Origin: Firmicutes bacterium CAG:646
GTDB lineage: Bacteria > Bacillota > Clostridia > Lachnospirales > Lachnospiraceae
NCBI GenBank assembly: GCA_000432335.1
Contig: HF995380.1
Span: forward strand, 20,187-38,769
DNA: 18,583 nucleotides
Reading direction: 5' to 3'
Part shown: in pieces, positions 13,386 to 18,583 of the stretch
Position numbering within the stretch: position 1 is the first letter of the stretch
Layout: each line of letters opens with the position of its first letter
The notes under the pieces: model-generated
Told to the model about the DNA's origin: nothing
The model's database searches: none
What the model saw: only the letters and a program-made list of their open reading frames with translations
Program-made: the position numbers and the translations under genes

Positions 13386-13542
13386 AAATAGAGTTGCCGC
13401 CTTCCACATAATCCGAAATATTTATACATTTTAGCGAATTCGTCAAGCACATCTTTGAGATTTCAGGCTCAAAGTGAGCGCAGACTGAGCGCAAATGTAT
13501 AAATATTTCGGGTTATGCACCTTAAGGCGACAACCTCATTTT
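13386..13542. terminator. Long inverted repeat between convergent genes, likely bidirectional terminator
   Basis: The inner arms 13408-13431 and 13493-13516 are 24 bases with a single mismatch (a wobble in RNA). Pairing continues outward, imperfectly, through GTTGCCGCCTT (13394-) and AAGGCGACAAC (13524-) into A/T-rich ends, close to the LCP stop codon. The 61-base loop holds a CTTTGAG / CTCAAAG hairpin (13453-13474) and a direct repeat TGAGCGCA. On the minus strand the structure is followed by TATTTTTGTTT. The position after a rightward and a leftward gene fits termination in both directions. A small palindromic mobile element is the alternative. Confidence 0.55.
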
Positions 13543-15145
13543 AAAATCCCTGATTCACTTTTTTCTTCATCCACTGATAGTTTCCTTCCACCAGTGTTCT
13601 ATTTGCCTCTTCCGGCGCATTCGGTATCTGAAGGACAAAAACCGGTTTCCGATACGGATTGGTAATCGGTTTTTTCTCAGAGTTTTCCGATTTTTTCTGT
13701 TCTTCCCCTTTTACCCCCGGAACATTATCAGCGATCACCGGCGCTTTTTTCTCCTGCACTAATGTCTCCTGTGCCATCTGGTCTCTCCCTTTGCCTGCTG
13801 AAAGCTGCGCAGAGGGATCTCCTGTTCCCGTCTCCGGTTCGATCACCGTCTGCTCTCCCTGATCTGTATTTTCCGGTGCTTCCGGCGTCACAGTAAGGAC
13901 TTCTCCCTCAGAAGAAGATTGTCCATTTTCCTTAGAAGTTCCTTTTTCTTTTGCTTCCGGCGTCACAGTTGGTGTGGGCGTAAGGATATTCCCTTCTGCA
14001 TCCAACATATCTGCACCATAAATTTCTTCTTTCAGTTTTCGCACAGTACTCTCCCAGTCGGGAACCAGATTTCCATTATAGCTGTGGAACATCCCATCAT
14101 AAGGAATTCGATCCTGTACGATGTTATAACTCAACAAGGTAGGGGCCTTCGCCAACAATCCCCAGAACTCGCTCTCTGGAATGTTGTGCGTCAGCATAGG
14201 CAAAAGTCTCGTTGCCAGGCGGTCAATATCCTCCAGACTCATCGCTTTCACCTTTTCCAGAAGCTTCATCAGCACTTCCCGCTGTCGCTCCGTTCTCTGA
14301 TAGTCGGAATTTCCCACTTTTCGTATTCTGGCATATGCCACCGCCTGCATACCGTTACACTCGTAAGTTCCCTCTCCGGGAATCAGATATTTCTTAGATT
14401 TTTTTCCAAGAATCCGGCACTGCTGCTTGATACTCTTATTGGCATTCTCCGCTTCCTTCTGGGTAAAAGTAATTTCAATGGTTCCAATTTCATCAATAAT
14501 ATCGATCATGGAGCCAAAATCCACCGTCACATAACGATCCACATCGATCTTAAAGTTCTCCTCCACCGTTTGGGTCAGCAAAGGTCCGCCCCCGTTAGGA
14601 TACGCTGCATTTAACTTTCTATAGCCAACCCCCGGAATATTCACATGAAGATCCCGCATCAGAGAAATCATGGAAATTTTGTGCAGACGATAATTGACAG
14701 AAACCAGAATCATAGAATCGGAATTTCCCACCCAGTTATCTTTCGTGGTATCCAATCCCACCAGAAGAACATTGTATACATTCCCATCTGTAGTGATCGG
14801 CTCGGTAGACGCATATTTTTCCATATTCCGCTGCGCCTCCAAAAGCTCTGGGTCAATAGGCTCTGCCTCTTCTTCTTTCTTCTCTTCCTGCTCCATTGCA
14901 GCCTCTCGCTGCTTTTTCTTTTCTTCTATCTGCCGGGCAGCTTCCTCGTCGCTGACATAATTTGTCTTTGCATAATATCTATGCCCCACAAAATATACCA
15001 AACCGGCTGTCAGAAGAAGAACTGCCAGAATCACGATGCCTGCAATCCCCGCCTTCTTTTTTTTGGACATTTTCTTTTTACCGGAAGCTTCCGTTTCCCC
15101 CACCGGATTACTTTCTTTCTTATGATCTTCGTCGTGCTCTGACAT
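13541..15145 (-). CDS. LytR-CpsA-Psr (LCP) family cell-wall ligase with long C-terminal tail
   Basis: LCP enzymes transfer undecaprenyl-linked glycopolymers onto peptidoglycan outside the cell. The 534-residue protein has a charged cytosolic start, one membrane helix (about 32-54), a Glu/Lys-rich coiled-coil segment (about 63-110), then the LCP domain (about 125-275). That domain shows NVLLVGLDT, NSDSMILVSVN, SLMRDLHVNIPG, KLNAAYPNGGG and the YARIRKVGNSDYQRTERQRE lipid-phosphate-binding block. After about residue 370 comes a low-complexity Pro/Thr/Glu-rich tail with two VTPEA repeats, ending in a basic segment. The start ATG has a GGGAGG site, and the gene has its own promoter at 15186-15214. 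It appears unrelated to the sugar operons beside it. Confidence 0.92.
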   Translation of the reverse strand: MSEHDEDHKKESNPVGETEASGKKKMSKKKKAGIAGIVILAVLLLTAGLVYFVGHRYYAKTNYVSDEEAARQIEEKKKQREAAMEQEEKKEEEAEPIDPELLEAQRNMEKYASTEPITTDGNVYNVLLVGLDTTKDNWVGNSDSMILVSVNYRLHKISMISLMRDLHVNIPGVGYRKLNAAYPNGGGPLLTQTVEENFKIDVDRYVTVDFGSMIDIIDEIGTIEITFTQKEAENANKSIKQQCRILGKKSKKYLIPGEGTYECNGMQAVAYARIRKVGNSDYQRTERQREVLMKLLEKVKAMSLEDIDRLATRLLPMLTHNIPESEFWGLLAKAPTLLSYNIVQDRIPYDGMFHSYNGNLVPDWESTVRKLKEEIYGADMLDAEGNILTPTPTVTPEAKEKGTSKENGQSSSEGEVLTVTPEAPENTDQGEQTVIEPETGTGDPSAQLSAGKGRDQMAQETLVQEKKAPVIADNVPGVKGEEQKKSENSEKKPITNPYRKPVFVLQIPNAPEEANRTLVEGNYQWMKKKVNQGF

Positions 15146-15185
15146 TCAGACAGACCTCCCATCATTTCTTTGCATTATTGTTAAA

Positions 15186-15214
15186 ATGATACCACCGTGA
15201 CTGTCATTTGTCAA
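15186..15214 (-). promoter_or_regulatory. Promoter of the LCP gene
   Basis: On the minus strand TTGACA (15214-15209), 17 bases, TATCAT (15191-15186): near consensus. It lies in the 84-base gap after the esterase gene, so the LCP gene is expressed independently, though no terminator is seen between them and read-through from the arabinose operon is possible. Confidence 0.82.
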
Positions 15215-15229
15215 ATTTTGTCGAAAGTT

Positions 15230-16087
15230 TTACAGCCGCCGAATCCACTGAATCGCCAGATTGATCCACTCTGCATTTTCTTTTAGAAATTCCCGCACAC
15301 CGTCATCCACTGTACCATCGCACAGAGAAAGTCCGTGACCACCTTTTTCATAAATATGAAGTTCAAAAGGAATCTGTTCTTTCCTCAAAGCCATGGCAAA
15401 TTGAAGAGAGTTTTCCACCGGAACAGCATCGTCCTCCCAGGTATGCCACAAGAATGCCGGCACTGTTTTGGAAGATACCCGTTTTTCCATAGATACTGCC
15501 TCCGCCATCTCTTGTGTGAAATTTTCTCCCAAGAGAAGAGTTCTGGACTCCTGATGGGTAAATTCTCCCATCGTGATCACAGGATAGCTTAAAATCATTC
15601 CGTCCGGTTTCCACATCTTTTTCCCATCCGCCGCTCTTTCAGGGTACGATGTCTTCAGTGTTTCTTCTATAAAAGATTCATCCCACAGGTTTCCCAGACA
15701 GGCGCACAGATGTCCTCCCGCTGAAAATCCCGCAATCACAATTCTATCCGTATCAATCCAATATTTCTCTCCGTGACTTCTCACCCATGCCACTGCCGCC
15801 GCCAGTTCCAGAAGCGCACTGGGATAACGGGAAGGAGCCACACTGTACTGCAGTACGAACGCCTGCATCCCCGCTGCCAGATATCGAAGCGCCACCACTT
15901 CTGCTTCCCGATCGGATTTAAAGCGGTAAGCGCCGCCCGGACAGATGATCACCGCAGGACGTTTCTCTGATGCTGTCAGTTCTTCCGACCTTTCCTGAAT
16001 ATACGTATATAACTGCGGCTGACTGCCATCTTGTACGGCGTCTGCCTTTTTGTAATCTACCTGAATATCTACCACCTTATGTATCAT
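15230..16087 (-). CDS. Alpha/beta-hydrolase, acetylesterase-like carbohydrate esterase
   Basis: Cytoplasmic serine esterase of the acetyl-xylan esterase / BD-FAE type, 285 residues, no signal peptide. The oxyanion segment is IICPGGAYRFKSDRE (about 47-61). The triad is Ser122 in GFSAGGH, Asp219 or Asp220 in HTWEDDAVP, and His251 in GGHGLSL. Last gene of the arabinose operon, it starts 11 bases after the epimerase stop codon with a GGGGGGA ribosome site. It probably removes acetyl (or similar) groups from imported arabinose- or xylose-containing oligosaccharides; the exact ester is a guess. Confidence 0.82.
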   Translation of the reverse strand: MIHKVVDIQVDYKKADAVQDGSQPQLYTYIQERSEELTASEKRPAVIICPGGAYRFKSDREAEVVALRYLAAGMQAFVLQYSVAPSRYPSALLELAAAVAWVRSHGEKYWIDTDRIVIAGFSAGGHLCACLGNLWDESFIEETLKTSYPERAADGKKMWKPDGMILSYPVITMGEFTHQESRTLLLGENFTQEMAEAVSMEKRVSSKTVPAFLWHTWEDDAVPVENSLQFAMALRKEQIPFELHIYEKGGHGLSLCDGTVDDGVREFLKENAEWINLAIQWIRRL

Positions 16088-16098
16088 AAAAATCCCCC

Positions 16099-16791
16099 CT
16101 ACATTTTCTGTCCATAATAAGCATGTTCTCCGTGTTTCCGATAGTAATGCTTATCCTGTAGTTCCTGCGGCGCCGGCTGCACTTCTGGATTGATCTGTTC
16201 ACACCGGGCTGCCATTTTTGCCACCTCTTCCAGCACGACTGCCTGATGTACCGCCTCTTTTCCATCCTTTCCCCACGTAAAGGGACCATGATTTTCACAC
16301 AACACCACCGGAACCGCCATATAATCCTTTTCTCTGAAATACGCCGCGATCAGGCGTCCCGTATTTCGTTCATAATCTTCCTGTATCTCCTCCTTTGTGA
16401 GACATCTTAAGCAGGGAACTTCCCCGTAAATATAATCTGCATGGGTGGTTCCATAGCAGGGAATCCCTCTTCCCGCCTGCGCCCAGCTGGTTGCCCAGGA
16501 AGAGTGGGTATGAACGATTCCTCCGATTTTAGGAAAAGATCGATATAATTCCAGATGGGTAGGCATATCCGAAGACGGATTATATTTTCCTTCTATTTTA
16601 TTTCCTTCCAGATCCATAAGCACCATATCCTCCGGGGTAAGCTTGTCATAGTCTACTCCGCTGGGCTTAATCGCAAAATATCCCGTTTCCCTGTCGATCT
16701 GGCTTACATTTCCCCAGGTAAATGTCACCAGCCCATAACGGGGAAGCAACTTGTTTGCTTCGCAGACCGCCTGCTTCAATTCTTCCAACAT
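16099..16791 (-). CDS. araD: L-ribulose-5-phosphate 4-epimerase
   Basis: Interconverts L-ribulose-5-phosphate and D-xylulose-5-phosphate, linking arabinose to the pentose phosphate pathway. The 230 residues match the family length. Landmarks are GNVSQID (27-33), KPSGVDYD, Asp75 in PSSDMPTH, zinc ligands His94/His96 (HTH) and His168 (ENHGPFTWG), Asp119 in THADY, and Tyr225/Tyr226 near the end (HAYYGQ). These correspond to the E. coli AraD residues with small offsets. The related aldolase at 10222-11031 shares the fold, but HADYIYGEVPC and the tyrosine end mark this as AraD. It lies 15 bases after the kinase gene, with a GGGAGG ribosome site. Confidence 0.95.
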   Translation of the reverse strand: MLEELKQAVCEANKLLPRYGLVTFTWGNVSQIDRETGYFAIKPSGVDYDKLTPEDMVLMDLEGNKIEGKYNPSSDMPTHLELYRSFPKIGGIVHTHSSWATSWAQAGRGIPCYGTTHADYIYGEVPCLRCLTKEEIQEDYERNTGRLIAAYFREKDYMAVPVVLCENHGPFTWGKDGKEAVHQAVVLEEVAKMAARCEQINPEVQPAPQELQDKHYYRKHGEHAYYGQKM

Positions 16792-16806
16792 TCTGTATTC
16801 CTCCCT

Positions 16807-18408
16807 TTAAAGCACCTCTACCGCTGCGCGTTCCACCGCCAGCCCTTTTTTGTAATACTCCATAAATTCTTCAAATCCTGCCGCCATCTCCTGATCCGGC
16901 TCCACCTGCACACATTTTCCATCAGAAAATACTTCCCGTTCCAGATAATCCGCCAGTGTTTCTCCCTCTTTTCTTCTGCGGCAATATGCTGCCAGAAGAG
17001 CAATTCCCCATGCTCCTCCTTCTCCTGCCGTCTCCATCACTGAGACGGGAGTGTTCATCGCCGCCGCCATAATCTCCTGTCCCACGCCTTTCGTCTTAAA
17101 GAAACCGCCGTGTCCAAGAATCTTATCCACAGTCACGCTTTCCTCTTTCAAAAGAATATCCATGCCGATCTTCAGCGCTCCCAGAGAAGTGTATAGATGT
17201 GTTCTCATAAAATTTGCCAGCGTAAAGCGGCTGTCAGGACGCCGGACAAATAACGGACGCCCCTCCTCAAAACCAGTGATATGTTCCCCGGAATAGTAAC
17301 AGTAAGACAACAGTCCGCCGCCGTCACTCTCCCCTTCCAGCGCTTTCTTATACAGAGTTCCATAGAGAGAATCCGGATCCGCTTTCACGCCAAAACTTTC
17401 CAGCACTTCACCAAACAGATGCACCCAGGCATTCAGATCCGACGTGCAATTCTGCGCATGAACCATGGCTACCGGACTTCCGTCCGGAGTGGTAACCAGA
17501 TCAATCTCAGGATAAACTTTCGACAGGGCTTTTTCCAATACAATCATGGCAAATACAGAAGTTCCTGCCGATACGTTTCCTGTCCTCCTTGCCACACTGT
17601 TCGTCGCCACCATACCGGTTCCTGCATCACCCTCTGGAGGACAAAGAGGAATTCCTGCTTCCAGATCCCCAGACACATCCAAAAGCAAAGCCCCCTTGCG
17701 GGTCAGTCTCCCTGCATCCTCTCCCGCCAGCAATACCCTCGGGAGAATTTTTCTCAGTTTCCAGGGATATTTTTTCTCACAAATCAGATCATCAAACTGA
17801 TCCGCCATCCTCTGATGATAATCTGAAATTTCAGAATCAACAGGAAACATCCCGGAAGCATCCCCAATCCCCAGAACCTTTTCTCCTGTCAGCTTCCAGT
17901 GAATATATCCTGCCAAAGTGGTCATATAATCCAGTTTTTCTACATGCTCTTCCCCCTGCAAAATCGCCTGATACAGATGAGCGATACTCCATCTTTGAGG
18001 AATCTGCTGACCAAGCAACGGCGTCAGAATCTTGGTAGCTTCCTCGGTAATATTATTTCTCCAGGTCCGAAAGGGAACCAGAAGTTCTCCATCCCTGTCA
18101 AATGCCATATACCCATGCATCATTGCGCTGATCCCCAGAGAACCTACACGCTTCAATGTAATCTGATATTGCTTCCAAACATCTTCTTTCAGACTCTGAT
18201 AACACCCCTGCAGTCCTCTCCAGATATCCTCCAGACTGTATGTCCATATTTGATCCACATATTGATTTTCCCAGTCATAACTTCCCGATGCAAGCGGTTT
18301 ATGGTCCTCCCCAATAAGCACCGCCTTGATCCTCGTGGAACCTAACTCGATTCCCAAACTGGTCTCGCCCCTCTGAATCGCCTCAACTGCGCTTTTCTCT
18401 GTCCCCAT
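16807..18408 (-). CDS. araB: FGGY-family carbohydrate kinase, probable L-ribulokinase
   Basis: Phosphorylates a sugar at the cost of ATP; with araD next door the natural substrate is L-ribulose. The 533-residue protein has the FGGY N-terminal phosphate loop (SLGIELGSTRIKAVLIG, about 17-33), the GDASGMFPVD segment, the second-domain DAGTGMVATNS and GNVSAGTS motifs, and the C-terminal ATP-site pair GHGGFFKTKG and TAGEGGAWGIALLAAY. It is of the clostridial type rather than an E. coli AraB orthologue, so a xylulokinase-like specificity cannot be excluded. First gene of the operon; the ATG follows a TTAGGAGG site by 7 bases. Confidence 0.85.
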   Translation of the reverse strand: MGTEKSAVEAIQRGETSLGIELGSTRIKAVLIGEDHKPLASGSYDWENQYVDQIWTYSLEDIWRGLQGCYQSLKEDVWKQYQITLKRVGSLGISAMMHGYMAFDRDGELLVPFRTWRNNITEEATKILTPLLGQQIPQRWSIAHLYQAILQGEEHVEKLDYMTTLAGYIHWKLTGEKVLGIGDASGMFPVDSEISDYHQRMADQFDDLICEKKYPWKLRKILPRVLLAGEDAGRLTRKGALLLDVSGDLEAGIPLCPPEGDAGTGMVATNSVARRTGNVSAGTSVFAMIVLEKALSKVYPEIDLVTTPDGSPVAMVHAQNCTSDLNAWVHLFGEVLESFGVKADPDSLYGTLYKKALEGESDGGGLLSYCYYSGEHITGFEEGRPLFVRRPDSRFTLANFMRTHLYTSLGALKIGMDILLKEESVTVDKILGHGGFFKTKGVGQEIMAAAMNTPVSVMETAGEGGAWGIALLAAYCRRRKEGETLADYLEREVFSDGKCVQVEPDQEMAAGFEEFMEYYKKGLAVERAAVEVL

Positions 18409-18438
18409 ATAAATACCTCCTAATCTGTAGATACTCCT

Positions 18439-18468
18439 ATTTTACAACCGAAGGGAGGAGATTTACAA
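18439..18468 (-). promoter_or_regulatory. Predicted promoter of the arabinose operon
   Basis: On the minus strand TTGTAA (18468-18463), 18 bases, TAAAAT (18444-18439), placing the start near 18432 and giving a leader of about 24 bases. The -35 overlaps an AraR-like dyad. Confidence 0.6.
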
Positions 18469-18486
18469 GTTCTATCTGTACAAATC
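18460..18486. promoter_or_regulatory. AraR-like operator dyad
   Basis: GATTTACA and TGTACAAATC face each other across about 9 bases, matching apart from a two-base insertion. The ATTTGTAC half resembles the Bacillus AraR box. Overlap with the -35 region fits repression of araB-araD-esterase in the absence of arabinose. Confidence 0.45.
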
Positions 18487-18500
18487 ACCTGACTTTTCGT

Positions 18501-18554
18501 AACAGTTCAGCCGTCCACTGTTCTACTAGGTGTTGGCTTATGCATGCAAGCCAA
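18501..18554. repeat. Two short inverted repeats in the upstream region of the arabinose operon
   Basis: AACAGT / ACTGTT (18501-18522, 10-base loop) and TTGGCTT / AAGCCAA (18533-18554) around an ATGCATGC core that is itself self-complementary. No T-run follows on either strand. They could be further regulator sites or lie at the end of a gene beyond the right edge. No coding frame of note is seen in 18409-18583. Confidence 0.35.
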
Positions 18555-18583
18555 TCTCAAGACATACAAGCAAAAATCCCAGC

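Noticed and set aside
13434..13492. CRISPR-like repeat in the palindrome loop (TGAGCGCA twice)
   Set aside because: Only two 8-base copies 3 bases apart, with no repeat-spacer pattern and no cas genes.

Overview
The window looks like a chromosomal stretch from an anaerobic gut Firmicute, most likely Lachnospiraceae of Blautia / Ruminococcus type. This rests on strong AGGAGG-type ribosome sites, Clostridia-style bacterial microcompartment (BMC) genes and the protein families present; the species cannot be fixed from sequence alone. Nearly all genes are on the minus strand. The one exception is a gene at 11307-13367.

Region 1 (1-11109, minus strand) is most of a BMC operon for deoxysugar / 1,2-propanediol breakdown. 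In transcription order it holds: a strong sigma-A promoter; a class II (fuculose/rhamnulose-1-phosphate type) aldolase with a C-terminal encapsulation peptide; the CoA-acylating aldehyde dehydrogenase PduP; a zinc alcohol dehydrogenase with an N-terminal encapsulation peptide; four hexameric shell proteins (BMC-H); the phosphotransacylase PduL; the vertex pentamer PduN; the RnfC-like Fe-S flavoprotein PduS; the Fe-S trimer PduT; a DeoR-family regulator; the iron alcohol dehydrogenase PduQ; and the first 306 codons of PduC, the large subunit of the B12-dependent diol dehydratase, which runs off the left edge. Inferred flow: sugar-1-phosphate -> DHAP + L-lactaldehyde -> 1,2-propanediol -> propionaldehyde -> propionyl-CoA -> propionyl-phosphate, with propanol as the redox-balancing product. 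The medium-chain dehydrogenase may supply the lactaldehyde reduction step inside the shell.

Region 2 (11032-11306) is a 275-base divergent control region. It holds a phased T-tract array, two identical 12-bp palindromes flanking a rightward promoter, and a sequence motif shared with an inverted repeat upstream of the DeoR gene. The rightward gene (11307-13367) is a DUF5054-like protein carrying a GH38-style zinc-site residue set, a probable cytoplasmic glycosidase.

Region 3 (13368-15229) holds a long inverted repeat between two convergent genes and a LytR-CpsA-Psr cell-wall ligase with its own promoter.

Region 4 (15230-18583, minus strand) is an L-arabinose operon: FGGY kinase (ribulokinase type), L-ribulose-5-phosphate 4-epimerase, and an alpha/beta-hydrolase esterase, with an AraR-like dyad over its promoter.

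The points most worth following are: a shell protein with two well-formed start sites giving long-tailed and short forms; an aldolase with a cysteine-rich linker before its encapsulation peptide; the combination of aldolase cargo with a B12 diol dehydratase; the DUF5054 gene sharing the BMC control region; and the phased / palindromic regulatory DNA. No gene-free stretch exceeds 300 bases. No tRNA, rRNA, CRISPR array, transposase or riboswitch was seen.
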